64,000 nt of DNA from an uncultured Acetatifactor sp. (GTDB taxonomy: Bacteria; Bacillota; Clostridia; Lachnospirales; Lachnospiraceae), in the NCBI GenBank assembly GCA_910589035.1, contig CAJUSI010000066.1:1-64000 (forward strand). The letters run 5' to 3'. Every line of letters begins with the position of its first letter. The first letter of the stretch is position 1. The notes beneath the pieces are model-generated. The model made no database searches, was not told where the DNA came from, and worked only from the letters and a program-made list of their open reading frames with translations. Positions 18,257 to 27,084 of the stretch are shown here, one piece after another. A program made the translations under genes and the position numbers.

Positions 18257-18695
18257 GCTCCCCTTCGGAAGCAGAGCTGCCTATGGAAATGGGTTCTCCT
18301 ATGGAAATGGGTTTGATTTCCTCCACCTCTATCCGGTTCCCGCTTCCCTCCCGCTCCTGTTCGATCTCTTCCGCCGGCTGTTCCACATAATTCCTGATCT
18401 CCTCCAATGTCATCTGTTCCAGAATCGCGTCTGCAGCGGCGGCGTTTTCCTCCGCAGCGCGCATTTCCTGCTCCAGTTCCTTTCCGAACTCTTCCAGGAC
18501 AGACTCTGCCTGCAGACCTCCCTTTCCCGCCAGAAGATTGCCGATGGGCAGTAAGAGCTGAATCAAAATCATGGTACTGACCAGTAGCTTCAGGTATTTT
18601 TCATAGGCTTCCTTCGCTCTGAAATGCAGTATCGCCTGAGCGCATATCATAAAGATTCCCACCCGGCATATGGCCTGAAAAAATGAATGCAGCAT
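18222..18695 (-). CDS. spoIIIAF: Stage III sporulation protein AF
   Basis: A 157-residue membrane protein of the SpoIIIA complex with two N-terminal transmembrane helices (about residues 8-26 and 36-54) and a soluble C-terminal domain. The end is acidic and alanine-rich (repeat-derived SAEQAAAAE). AGGAGG lies just before the ATG at 18695. A 216-bp gap with strong inverted repeats separates it from spoIIIAE, unusual inside this operon. Confidence 0.88.
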   Translation of the reverse strand: MLHSFFQAICRVGIFMICAQAILHFRAKEAYEKYLKLLVSTMILIQLLLPIGNLLAGKGGLQAESVLEEFGKELEQEMRAAEENAAAADAILEQMTLEEIRNYVEQPAEEIEQEREGSGNRIEVEEIKPISIGEPISIGSSASEGEPASAEQAAAAE

Positions 18696-18710
18696 ATTTC
18701 CTCCTTATTT

Positions 18711-18891
18711 ACAGTTCCGCATCTGCCCCGCCTGACACCCGGACATGGGCAGAGAATTTCCGCCCGCAAAGGGATTGCGTCCGTAAATCCTCTGGGGTGC
18801 CGGGCGGGGCAGACGCTGTTTTATTTTAGCTTCTCACAGTTCCGCATCTGCCCCGCCTGACACCCGGACATGGGAAGAGGATTTCCGCCCG
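18711..18891. repeat. Direct and inverted repeats in the spoIIIAE-spoIIIAF gap
   Basis: A 56-bp sequence at 18711-18766 recurs at 18836-18891 with two differences by eye. Between them, 18796-18815 is an inverted, slightly diverged copy of the core CATCTGCCCCGCCTGACACC. Transcript from spoIIIAE would fold the second copy onto the inverted copy into a long imperfect hairpin, with the flanking arms AAATCCTCT and AGAGGATTT extending the stem. Confidence 0.75.
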
Positions 18892-18912
18892 GACAACATT
18901 CTCATGGGACCG

Positions 18913-19953
18913 TCACAGGGCCGTTACGGCTATGGCAATGAGAAACAGGAGCATTGCCGTCCCTGCGGTCCGCAGCAGCAGAAGTCCTGCATTCCCGGTT
19001 CTGTCCGTGCAGGAGGTAATCCGCCTGTCGCTGACAATCCCCATAAAAGCTGCCGCCGCTTTGAGCAGTCCCGAAATCAATGCAATCTTGCACAGGGGCA
19101 TGGCGCAGAGAAGGAGCAGCAGAATCAGGAGAACCGCGCCGATACTGTTGCGAATCACAACTGCAGATCCCAGCACCAGTTCCGCCACCCCGCCGGCGGC
19201 ATCTCCAACTCCCGGAATAGCCGTAATCAGCTTTTGCAGAACGGAATTTCTGGCAGAATTTACCACAGGGCCGATCATCCTTTGAAATAAGCTGATTCCG
19301 GTCATAATTCCCAACGCCCCCTTCAGCGTCCATCCGATCGCCTTTCCCAGCAGATCAATCAGAGCGTTCAGCTTCTCCTCTATCCAGATGCCGTTCACCA
19401 CCGACAGCATGACATAGCTGTATATCAGGGGCAGAATGAAAGCGGCCAGAATAGTTTCCACCCCATATATTGCAAACAGCATAATCTGCTGGGACACTCC
19501 CGCCGTAATACTGCCTGAAGACACTCCCACAGAGAGAAGGTAAGCCGGAACGAGAAGCTTCACGAACAGAATTACATTCCCCATTGCCTGTCCTGCCGTA
19601 TCCGCAGCCTGGACAAAGCATTTCAGCAGCACTGTGCTGAAAAGAAGATACATAAAGTAAAACCCCATATCCGCAACCTGACGTTTGTTAAAGATGTCTA
19701 CAAAATGTGTCATCAGCGCGGAAACAATCCCCAGCAGCAAGAGCCAGACAAATACATTTTTCATTCCCTCAAGCTGTCCCATAAAATCTGACATACTTCC
19801 TCTGAACAGCGCGGCAATGGCTCCGAATATATCCCCCGACATGATCTGCGAAAGCAGCTGCTCCAGGTTCAGACTCTTTTCCGGAAAAAGTCTGGCAATC
19901 CCCTCTTCCAGCCTGTCCAGCCCGTAATCCTGCCAAATAAGGTCCAAATCCAT
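18913..19953 (-). CDS. spoIIIAE: Stage III sporulation protein AE
   Basis: SpoIIIAE is the large polytopic membrane protein of the SpoIIIA channel, related to type III/ABC permease-like components. The 346-residue product has a soluble N-terminus and about seven to eight transmembrane helices, with the conserved LIYSYVMLSVVNGI and the GALGIMTGISLFQ region. I place the start at 19953 (AAGGCGG 6 nt upstream); the frame stays open to 20013. Confidence 0.92.
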   Translation of the reverse strand: MDLDLIWQDYGLDRLEEGIARLFPEKSLNLEQLLSQIMSGDIFGAIAALFRGSMSDFMGQLEGMKNVFVWLLLLGIVSALMTHFVDIFNKRQVADMGFYFMYLLFSTVLLKCFVQAADTAGQAMGNVILFVKLLVPAYLLSVGVSSGSITAGVSQQIMLFAIYGVETILAAFILPLIYSYVMLSVVNGIWIEEKLNALIDLLGKAIGWTLKGALGIMTGISLFQRMIGPVVNSARNSVLQKLITAIPGVGDAAGGVAELVLGSAVVIRNSIGAVLLILLLLLCAMPLCKIALISGLLKAAAAFMGIVSDRRITSCTDRTGNAGLLLLRTAGTAMLLFLIAIAVTAL

Positions 19954-20039
19954 ATCATACCGCCTTTCATAAGGACAATTCCTGCAGATTGCTTTTGCAA
20001 ATTGCTTATGCAATTATCAGAAATCAAACGGTTCCTGAG

Positions 20040-20426
20040 CTACAGAAAACTCTGTATCTGTTCAATGACGGCAAACAGAATAGGCAGTCCTGCAAACATC
20101 ACTGTCAGCTTGCCCAGCACTTCGATTTGTCCGGCCACTGTCTGATATCCCGCATCTCTGCAGATGTCGGAACTGAACTCACAGATATATGTAATTCCGA
20201 TCACCTTGAGCAGAATGGACAAATACCCTTCCGTTCCGCTGAGATAGCTCTTGATTCTGGAAAACTGCGCCGTCACGGTCTCCACCTGACGCATACTGAA
20301 GAAAAATATCACTATGCCCACAGCCAGACCGATATACGTGGCATATTCCGGCTTGCTCCCCCTGAACTGGATTGCCAGCAGCACTCCCACAATCCCCAGA
20401 AAAGCAACTTTAATCAGTTCCGCCAT
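20040..20426 (-). CDS. spoIIIAD: Stage III sporulation protein AD
   Basis: A 128-residue membrane protein with four hydrophobic helices. The start at 20426 (MAELIKVAFLGIVG) has a GGGGGA site and gives the typical family length; the frame extends to 20504 without support. It follows spoIIIAC closely. Confidence 0.92.
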   Translation of the reverse strand: MAELIKVAFLGIVGVLLAIQFRGSKPEYATYIGLAVGIVIFFFSMRQVETVTAQFSRIKSYLSGTEGYLSILLKVIGITYICEFSSDICRDAGYQTVAGQIEVLGKLTVMFAGLPILFAVIEQIQSFL

Positions 20427-20513
20427 ATCTTCCCCCTTTTTTACAGCATCTGTCAGTTCCTTCCAGGAACTGTCGGAAACAGACAATTCCTTATCCCCGG
20501 ACACTATGCCTCC

Positions 20514-20708
20514 CTATAAAGCAAACAATGTCTGTATGGTCTGGAACAGCTCGTATATATAAGGCACAATCCAGGTAAGCACCAGTATCAGCCCCGCAAG
20601 GCTGATCAGGAAGGCATGCTCCTCCCTGCCGCTGTGTTTTAATATCTGACTCAATATGGTTACCAGTATTCCAACCGCTGCTATTCTGAATATCAAGCTT
20701 ATTCCCAT
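20514..20708 (-). CDS. spoIIIAC: Stage III sporulation protein AC
   Basis: A 64-residue protein with two transmembrane helices (residues 3-20 and 33-53) joined by the conserved basic loop KHSGREEHA. This is the normal size and sequence pattern of SpoIIIAC. It lies between spoIIIAB and spoIIIAD. Confidence 0.93.
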   Translation of the reverse strand: MGISLIFRIAAVGILVTILSQILKHSGREEHAFLISLAGLILVLTWIVPYIYELFQTIQTLFAL

Positions 20709-20725
20709 AATTTTTCACACCCGCA

Positions 20726-21244
20726 TTACCATAATATCAGAATCAGTAATAATCCGCCCAATGCGCCAAGTCCTACCGCCATCCTGCTCTTCTCCGCATT
20801 TTCCCTTTCCAGACGCTCTTTCGTTCCTTCCAGCAGCTCCATGCTTCTTTCTATGACCCGCTGCTGCATCTGTCCGTCTGCAAAGCCCGTCTGTGAGGCA
20901 AACTGCAGAAAATTCTCCCTGTCCTCTTCCTTCAGAGGCAGCTGCGCCAGGATACCTCCCATCTCACTGCGGAAGGCCTCGCCAAAGGAAATTCCCGTGT
21001 TTTCCTCCATTCTCCGCCCTATTTCCAGGAAAGCTTCCCTGTAGGGGTCTGTCAGATGCCTTGCAATATGAGCGCAGCATTCCGGCAGCGCAGCCCTGCC
21101 GTACCTGACTTCACCGGCAAGGAGCTCCAGAATATTTTTCAGACTGCGGAGCGTTCTGAGTCTGGCATTCATCTGAAAACGATACCAGATTCCCAACCCC
21201 AGGCATCCGCCGAAAATCATACAGCCGCCCAAAGTCCTGAGCAT
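20726..21244 (-). CDS. spoIIIAB: Stage III sporulation protein AB
   Basis: A 172-residue protein with N- and C-terminal transmembrane helices flanking a cytoplasmic helical bundle related to GspF-type domains. The conserved LLAGEVRYGRAALPE follows the first helix. The start at 21244 has AAGGAG at 9 nt and is the expected family start, so its overlap with spoIIIAA (134 bp) seems real. Confidence 0.92.
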   Translation of the reverse strand: MLRTLGGCMIFGGCLGLGIWYRFQMNARLRTLRSLKNILELLAGEVRYGRAALPECCAHIARHLTDPYREAFLEIGRRMEENTGISFGEAFRSEMGGILAQLPLKEEDRENFLQFASQTGFADGQMQQRVIERSMELLEGTKERLERENAEKSRMAVGLGALGGLLLILILW

Positions 21245-22193
21245 AGTTTTCTTCTCCTTCCTCCATCCTCCGCACTCTGCACTTCCCGTTTCTCTTTTCC
21301 AAAACCAGAAACAGGTCGAACATACTCTCCCAGAAATCCGGTTTCAGCCGGAATCTGCGTTCCACATCCCGCCTGTCCTCCCCGTGGACCGTGGCCAATA
21401 TCTTACAGCCGCTGGCCGATGCCTGTCCGAGAGCTCTCAGTTCTTCCTCATTTCCCAGTTCGTCGATGGCGATCACACGGGGCGACATGGAACGCAGAAG
21501 CAGAAGCATCCCTATATCCTTCGGGCAGCCGTCCAGCACATCCGTACGCATCCCCAGGTCATTCTGGGGTCTGCCGAGAAAGGATCCTGCCAGCTCGGAC
21601 CGCTCGTCCACCACTCCCACCGTCATTCCCTTTCCGTAGGCATTTCCGTCGGAAACCTGTCGGATCAGGTCCCGAAGCAATGTGGTCTTGCCGCAGCCGG
21701 GCGGAGAAATGATCAGGGCGTTTTTCAGAACGCCGTTTATATACATTTCAGGAAGCACTTCGTCGGCCGCCCCCATCATCTGGTGGGATACCCTGATATT
21801 CAGAAAAGAAATGTTTTTAATTGTCCTCACGCTTCCGTCCGTCTCCAGCACGGCTTGTCCTGCCACACCTACCCGGTGCCCTCCCGCCACTGTGACAAAT
21901 CCCCTGCGCAGCTCCTCCTCAAAGGCATAGGGAGAATAATGGCAGATATGTTCCAGGATTTCTCCCACCTCCCTCTCCGTCACGGAATATGCCCCCCGGC
22001 AGACATCCGTATCATTTCCGGCACTGTCCAGAAAAACCTCCCGGCCATCCATATGTATCACCACAGGCCTGCCGGCCCGCAGGCGGATTTCCTGAATGTG
22101 TGCCTGTTTTGCAGACACGCTCTGCCAGAATGGCCGATACTGCGCGGGGAACAATTGCAAAATCGAGTTTTCCGCATACTTTATCTCTTTCAT
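21111..22193 (-). CDS. spoIIIAA: Stage III sporulation protein AA (ATPase)
   Basis: SpoIIIAA is the cytosolic ATPase of the feeding tube, related to secretion ATPases. The 360-residue product has Walker A ISPPGCGKTTLLRDLIRQ (about residue 170) and Walker B VIAIDELGNEEE (about 240). It is longer than usual: the last 45 residues read through the start of spoIIIAB. The start at 22193 has AGGAGG nearby. Confidence 0.93.
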   Translation of the reverse strand: MKEIKYAENSILQLFPAQYRPFWQSVSAKQAHIQEIRLRAGRPVVIHMDGREVFLDSAGNDTDVCRGAYSVTEREVGEILEHICHYSPYAFEEELRRGFVTVAGGHRVGVAGQAVLETDGSVRTIKNISFLNIRVSHQMMGAADEVLPEMYINGVLKNALIISPPGCGKTTLLRDLIRQVSDGNAYGKGMTVGVVDERSELAGSFLGRPQNDLGMRTDVLDGCPKDIGMLLLLRSMSPRVIAIDELGNEEELRALGQASASGCKILATVHGEDRRDVERRFRLKPDFWESMFDLFLVLEKRNGKCRVRRMEEGEENYAQDFGRLYDFRRMPGVGNLVSFSDECQTQNAPQSEKYSGAPCR

Positions 22194-22214
22194 CCCACCT
22201 GTCCTCCTCTCTCA

Positions 22215-22242
22215 AATATATGAGAAAAAACCGGGGATATTC
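22215..22242 (-). promoter_or_regulatory. Likely sigma-E promoter of the spoIIIA operon
   Basis: The minus strand has GAATAT (22242-22237), 14 nt, then CATATATT (22222-22215), close to the sigma-E pattern ATA with 14-16 nt and CATACAAT. It lies about 22 bp before spoIIIAA. The B. subtilis operon is sigma-E dependent. Confidence 0.45.
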
Positions 22243-22497
22243 CTTCTGCGTAAAAAAATCTTTCGGCATCCTCCCGGTTTCGGGGCCCGCCCCTTGTAAA
22301 ATAGCCTCCCGGAATTCTCGCAGACAGGATCAGACCTGTGCCAATTCATGGGTCATAAGCGTGGGGGAATCTGCGAAAATGATTTCCGCGAAGTCTCACA
22401 GAAACGGGAGAGGAGATCCGGCACCCTGCCCATTCCATGGGGGTATGGGCAAATGCTGCAAGCATACAATATGAAGCGGTGAGCTTCAGCATGCCAC

Positions 22498-22535
22498 AAA
22501 AAAAGGTGAAACATCCTCTTACAGGACATTTCACC
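22498..22535 (-). terminator. Rho-independent terminator after the transglutaminase-fold gene
   Basis: On the minus strand a hairpin with GGTGAAA/TTTCACC arms plus an inner 4-bp stem around a 5-nt loop (22535-22505) is followed by seven T residues (22504-22498). It ends transcription coming from 22683-24293 and separates it from the spoIIIA promoter. Confidence 0.8.
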
Positions 22536-22682
22536 CCATCGTATGCTCCGCCATGGGCGGCTTTTCTTCTGTATTTTTAAGGGACTGTCAGGAAATGGCT
22601 CAAATTCCGCCTGCGGGGTTGCAGCCTGTTTTCAGTCCGCTGCCTCAACCGCACAGGCAGAAAAAAATCCGGAAGCTGTGCC

Positions 22683-24293
22683 TTAGTAGGTATACACATT
22701 GTGGTACACCCTGTAATAACCTCCTCCCAGCGCCTGAATCTGAATCTGGATCGCAAGGTTCTCCACGCCCAGATCCTTCAGGGCCGCTTCCGCATACCCC
22801 TTCCAGTAATCTCCGGTACTGTACGCGCGCTCCACCGTATTCCAGAGCGACTCGGGCACCACATTGTAAAACTGCTTATCTCCCACCCCTGCTTCCTTCA
22901 GCAGCTTCCTGCAGTCATCATAATATTCCTTCATGGTATCCCGCACCTGCTCCTCCGTAATACCCGCCTTTGCCAGATTCTCCTGCTTTATCCTCTCGGC
23001 CTCAGCCTGACCGTTATCAGACGGAGAAGAAGGCGTCTTGCTCTGCCAGCTCATGGGCTTCGTGGGATTCGGATTGATTAGCTCTGAAAGGGAATAACTG
23101 GAGGGATCCCTCTTTCCTCCCTCTTCCTGTTCCTCCGAAGGAGGATTCTCCCCGGAATTTCCCGTATCCTGCACGGAATTATCGCCTTCGCTGCCGTCAA
23201 GACATGCCGGCAGATAGACGGAAAGCCCCGTCCGCACATGAGTCTGGTTAAGCTCCCTGTCAGTCTTATTGAAATAATCGTATGTGGGGGTGTCGGTGTC
23301 ATCCCAGGTCACATCCACATTGCGGTAGCCGCCGTCCAGACTGACAATATTCCAGGCATGATCCTCCCCCGCATATCCTGTACAGTAATAACAGGGAATC
23401 CGGAGCTGCTGCATCAGATACTGAAAGGCCCGTGCATAGCCTGCGCAGACGCTCTGCCCATCCACCAATGCGCTGTAGGCACTCTGATTCATGGGCGCTC
23501 CCACGGAGTATTCCACCGCTTCCATCAGTTTGTCATGAATGAATTTCTCCTTTTCGGCATCGCTGCCGAAGTTCCGTGCCTCCGATAATATGGCTCCCGC
23601 ACGGCTTTCAAAATCCTGCCTTGCCTCTTCCAGCTGGCCGGCCGTCCCGTTATATTTCAGAGTAATCTCCACACAGCTTCCGTCTGTCAGATATTTACAG
23701 GAATACCCTGTCTCCAGCCAGAACAGTTCCGGATGGTCGTTGTAAACGGCCTCAAACACATTTTTCAGCGGTGCAACGGTAACCGGTATCACCGGTGCAA
23801 AGGAGGTCTTCAGTTCCGTCGCATTGGCATATATCTGCCTGTAAAGCTGCTGCAGATCGGTCTCCAGCATGGCATAGTAGGGATAATACTCTCCGTCAAA
23901 GTTAAGGCCGTCCCCTGTATTGCCCAGGACACCGCCCCCGGCCAGATTATCCGCCTCATCCCCGTCAACCTGCTGCGCATCCTCTTTCACGGGCTCGTAT
24001 CCGGTTCTCCCGCTTACGGAAGAAGGCACCTCCACAGACTGACTGCCCGGAGGCTCATAGATAACCCCGTTTCTGCCGTCCATCCAGTCTGCATTGACGC
24101 CGGGCTGAACCTGCGGACGGCCGCTTCCGTCCCCCGTTCCGCCTGTTCCCCCGGACTGTGCCGGTGTCATATTCTCTACTTTTTCCGCAAGCATTGCCGT
24201 CAGCGAAGGATTCAGAGCGCATATCATAACCCCCAGGCACCCCGCCATCAGCAATCCTGCAATCCCAAAAAATATACCCTTTACTATTTTCAT
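22683..24293 (-). CDS. Transglutaminase-fold membrane-anchored protein
   Basis: A 536-residue protein with an N-terminal transmembrane anchor (about residues 5-28), a Gly/Pro-rich linker (about 45-130), and a transglutaminase-like domain. The likely triad is Cys in VCAGYARA, His in DHAWNIV and Asp in NVDVTWDD. The C-terminal part has a disordered Glu/Ser/Pro-rich region and a last domain of about 110 residues. It resembles the lipoprotein at 12180-13436, including DHPELFW before the catalytic domain. Function unknown; the start could be 24305. Confidence 0.75.
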   Translation of the reverse strand: MKIVKGIFFGIAGLLMAGCLGVMICALNPSLTAMLAEKVENMTPAQSGGTGGTGDGSGRPQVQPGVNADWMDGRNGVIYEPPGSQSVEVPSSVSGRTGYEPVKEDAQQVDGDEADNLAGGGVLGNTGDGLNFDGEYYPYYAMLETDLQQLYRQIYANATELKTSFAPVIPVTVAPLKNVFEAVYNDHPELFWLETGYSCKYLTDGSCVEITLKYNGTAGQLEEARQDFESRAGAILSEARNFGSDAEKEKFIHDKLMEAVEYSVGAPMNQSAYSALVDGQSVCAGYARAFQYLMQQLRIPCYYCTGYAGEDHAWNIVSLDGGYRNVDVTWDDTDTPTYDYFNKTDRELNQTHVRTGLSVYLPACLDGSEGDNSVQDTGNSGENPPSEEQEEGGKRDPSSYSLSELINPNPTKPMSWQSKTPSSPSDNGQAEAERIKQENLAKAGITEEQVRDTMKEYYDDCRKLLKEAGVGDKQFYNVVPESLWNTVERAYSTGDYWKGYAEAALKDLGVENLAIQIQIQALGGGYYRVYHNVYTY

Positions 24294-24506
24294 GCCCACA
24301 CGCATTCCGCCGTCTTACACGGCTATAATCATAATCGCCTCCCCTGTATTTTAACACAGAACAGGAGCTTCCCGCAACCTGATAATCCTATTTCGGCATG
24401 ATTTTATCCGTCGCGAATTTATCCGTATGCTTCTCTCATGATGATTATCTCATGATACTTTTCCCTGCTGTCTCTTCCCGATTGCCATTATGCATGATGT
24501 ATCAGG

Positions 24507-25856
24507 TCAATTTCTGTCCCCGATCTCCACATATTCTCTCCTCTGCATGACGCTCTTATAAGCGGGACGGATAATCTTGTCCATATTGATCAGCTCCTCG
24601 ATTCTGTGAGCGCTCCAGCCAACGATTCTGGCGATGGCAAATATGGGGGTGAACATCTCCAGCGGAATCTCCAGCATACTGTACACAAAGCCGCTGTAGA
24701 AGTCGACATTGGCACTTACACCCTTATATATCCGCGCCTTTTCCGCAATCACCTGAGGGGCAATCCGCTCTATCATGGAATAGAGCGCAAAATCCTTCTC
24801 CCTGCCCTTGGCTGTGGCGAGGCTGTGTACAAAGCCCTTGAACACCTGCGCCCTGGGGTCGGAAAGGGAATATACCGCATGCCCCATACCGTAGATCAGA
24901 CCCTTGCGGTCAAAGGCCTCTTTATTCAGAATTTTCTTCAGATATGCCCTGACTGCCTCTTCATCCTCCCAGTCGCTCACATGCTTCTCAAGATCATACA
25001 TCATCTCCACGACCTTAATATTGGCCCCGCCGTGCTTCGGCCCCTTAAGAGAGGACAGCGCCGCCGCAATTACGGAATAGGTATCAGAGCCGGAGGAAGT
25101 CACCACGCGGGTAGTGAAGGTGGAATTGTTGCCGCCTCCATGCTCCATGTGCAGGACCAGAGCGATATCCAGCACTCTCGCCTCCAGTTCCGTATATTTT
25201 TTATCGGGACGCAGCATCATCAGAAGATTTTCCGCAGTGGAAAGCTTCCTGGAAGGACGATGTATGTACATGCTTTCGTCATTCTGGTAATGATTGTAGG
25301 CATGATAGCCGTACACAGCCAGCATGGGAAATACACTGATCAGGTTCAGGCTCTGGCGAAGCACATTCTCAACGCCGGTATCACTGCAGTTCTTGTCATA
25401 GGATGCCAGCGTCAGCACACTCCTTGTGAGGGAATTCATAATGTCGCTGCTGGGCGCCTTCATGATCACATCCCTTGTGAAATTCGTGGGGAGGGTTCTG
25501 TTGGAATTTAAGATATCACGGAATTGCTTCATCTGGCTTTCATTTGGCAATGTACCGAAGAGCAGGAGATATGCCACCTCCTCGAAGCCAAAATTTTTAC
25601 CCCGGAAGCCCTTCACCAGCTCAATACAATCATAGCCCCGGTACCATAGCTTTCCTTCACAGGGGGTCTTCACTCCGTCCACCATTTTAAAGGATTCGAT
25701 ATGGGATATATTGGTAAGGCCGGTCACCACGCCGTTGCCGTTCTTGTCGCGCAGCCCCCGCTGGACTTCGTATTTATCGAACATCTCCGGCTCCAGATGG
25801 TCAGCCTCTCTGCATAACTGTGCATATTCGTTTAAAAGCAATTCGTTCTTCTTCAA
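24507..25856 (-). CDS. gltA: Citrate synthase
   Basis: Citrate synthase family protein of 449 residues that condenses acetyl-CoA and oxaloacetate. Catalytic regions are MEHGGGNNSTFTTRV (His about 237), GMGHAVYSLSDPRA (His about 322) and the C-terminal Asp region NVDFYSGFVYSML. It starts with TTG at 25856, with AGGAGG 8 nt upstream. Methylcitrate synthase activity cannot be excluded by sequence alone. Confidence 0.93.
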   Translation of the reverse strand: MKKNELLLNEYAQLCREADHLEPEMFDKYEVQRGLRDKNGNGVVTGLTNISHIESFKMVDGVKTPCEGKLWYRGYDCIELVKGFRGKNFGFEEVAYLLLFGTLPNESQMKQFRDILNSNRTLPTNFTRDVIMKAPSSDIMNSLTRSVLTLASYDKNCSDTGVENVLRQSLNLISVFPMLAVYGYHAYNHYQNDESMYIHRPSRKLSTAENLLMMLRPDKKYTELEARVLDIALVLHMEHGGGNNSTFTTRVVTSSGSDTYSVIAAALSSLKGPKHGGANIKVVEMMYDLEKHVSDWEDEEAVRAYLKKILNKEAFDRKGLIYGMGHAVYSLSDPRAQVFKGFVHSLATAKGREKDFALYSMIERIAPQVIAEKARIYKGVSANVDFYSGFVYSMLEIPLEMFTPIFAIARIVGWSAHRIEELINMDKIIRPAYKSVMQRREYVEIGDRN

Positions 25857-25909
25857 TAAAAGTTCCTCCTCTTCTTTTCAAATCTTACGGTAATTATATG
25901 TCCCCTTTT

Positions 25910-25939
25910 ATCTTATCGTTTCAGGAAGCCCTATGTCAA
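25910..25939 (-). promoter_or_regulatory. SigA-type promoter of gltA
   Basis: A TTGACA box (939-934) is followed by an 18-bp spacer and TAAGAT (915-910) on the minus strand, about 55 bp before the TTG start. Confidence 0.7.
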
Positions 25940-26232
25940 GAAAAAATATATTAAAAAAATTCTGGCTGAATAATCCGCTGAAATAATCCTGCGCTTTAAG
26001 GAAAATCAGGATTCCGGTTCGTTCTGGCCGGGAACTATTTATGAATATATCATTCGGAATATCGTAATGAAAAAATCGTCATAGTGGTTATCTTCCGGTT
26101 TTTTCAAAAATGTCCGGATCTTTCAGATTTACCGCAGATTAAAATTAAGCTGTAACGGCTTCCGGCCAGGTATGCCGCAAGACGCAGAGTGTCGTATTAC
26201 CAAGGATTCCGGGAAATTACATTTTCAAATGA

Positions 26233-26250
26233 CATACCTGATCAGGTATG
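26233..26250. promoter_or_regulatory. 18-bp perfect palindrome
   Basis: CATACCTGATCAGGTATG is a perfect dyad. The half-site AGGTATG/CATACCT also occurs singly near 26168 and 26299. The region 25880-26390 has no supported gene apart from the gltA promoter, so this may be an operator, about 300 bp upstream of that promoter. Confidence 0.4.
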
Positions 26251-26402
26251 CTGTGTTTTCCAAGCCCCCCGATGAACACCAGGCTTTTCACACATGGGCA
26301 TACCTGAAAGACGTTGGGAATTGACTGATTTTCATAAGAAAAAACACCTCAAAAATTTGCCCTGCGAAGCACCTTGCCGCTTCCTGCAAGGATGGAGCCT
26401 GA

Positions 26403-26580
26403 GGACAATCTCTCCCTGCAGGAACGGGCCATGCGGGGACTGCCTCCTCACTGCAGGAACGGGCGCCATGCGGACTGCCTCCTCACTGTAAAAACAGGCG
26501 CCATATGGGGACTGCCTCCTCACTGTAAAAGCAGGCGCCATGCGGGGACTGCCTCCTCACTGTAAAAGCAGGCGCACAGA
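26403..26580. repeat. 35-37-bp tandem repeats (minisatellite)
   Basis: The core ACTGCCTCCTCACTG recurs at 26439, 26474, 26511 and 26548, each followed by a variable stretch such as GTAAAAGCAGGCGCCATGC; a degenerate copy begins near 26403. Unit lengths of 35 and 37 bp are not multiples of three, so the array is unlikely to be coding. It lies just after the 3' end of the parA-partner gene. Confidence 0.8.
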
Positions 26581-26592
26581 CCCGGCTGGCCC

Positions 26593-27084
26593 CTACAGAA
26601 GATGCACCGGCAGCTGCTGTCCTATTCCGCAGAACCCGCATCCTTCCCCGGGCCTTTCCGTCGCTTCTGGCTTTTCCTTCGCTTCTAATTTTTCCGCTGC
26701 TTCTGCCTTTTGGGGTATGCTTTGATCCTTCTCTCCGGCCTTCTTTTTTCCTGTCTTTCCGGAGGCGGAGCCCTTCCCGGCCTTTTTTACAGACCCTCCG
26801 GCCGCGCCTTTCCCTGGGGTTCCAGTCTTTTTCCCGTTCCCGTCTGCCGCGTTTTTCTCCGGCATATTTCCCTTTTCCGTCTCGCTTTCGGCCTGCCCGG
26901 CGGCTGTGCTTTCAGCTTCCATTGCAGTACTTTTAAGCTTCTGCGCCGTCCCCTTGGTCTTCTGAGCCGGCTTCTCAATCTCCTGAATCGGCTCTTCGGT
27001 CTCCTGAGTCGGTTTCTCTGCTTCTTTCTTCGATGCTACAGCTGTTTTGGCGGCTCTTTTGATGCTGCCTGCTCCTACTGACAT
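26593..27084 (-). CDS. Low-complexity partner protein of ParA
   Basis: A 163-residue protein that begins MSVGAGSIKRAAKTA, continues as a Lys/Glu/Ala/Gly-rich, probably disordered and strongly basic middle (about residues 18-145), and ends in a compact CGFCGIGQQLPVHLL. Its start overlaps the end of the ParA gene by 10 bp and has AAAGGAGG upstream, so the two are made together. Small basic partners next to ParA usually bind DNA or a ParA-stimulating complex; that role is inferred. The conserved-looking two ends and variable centre are notable. Confidence 0.7.
   Translation of the reverse strand: MSVGAGSIKRAAKTAVASKKEAEKPTQETEEPIQEIEKPAQKTKGTAQKLKSTAMEAESTAAGQAESETEKGNMPEKNAADGNGKKTGTPGKGAAGGSVKKAGKGSASGKTGKKKAGEKDQSIPQKAEAAEKLEAKEKPEATERPGEGCGFCGIGQQLPVHLL

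Noticed and set aside
26403..26580. CRISPR array or coding repeat protein
   Set aside because: Units of 35-37 bp have no alternating repeat/spacer structure, and their lengths are not multiples of three; no cas genes are in the window.
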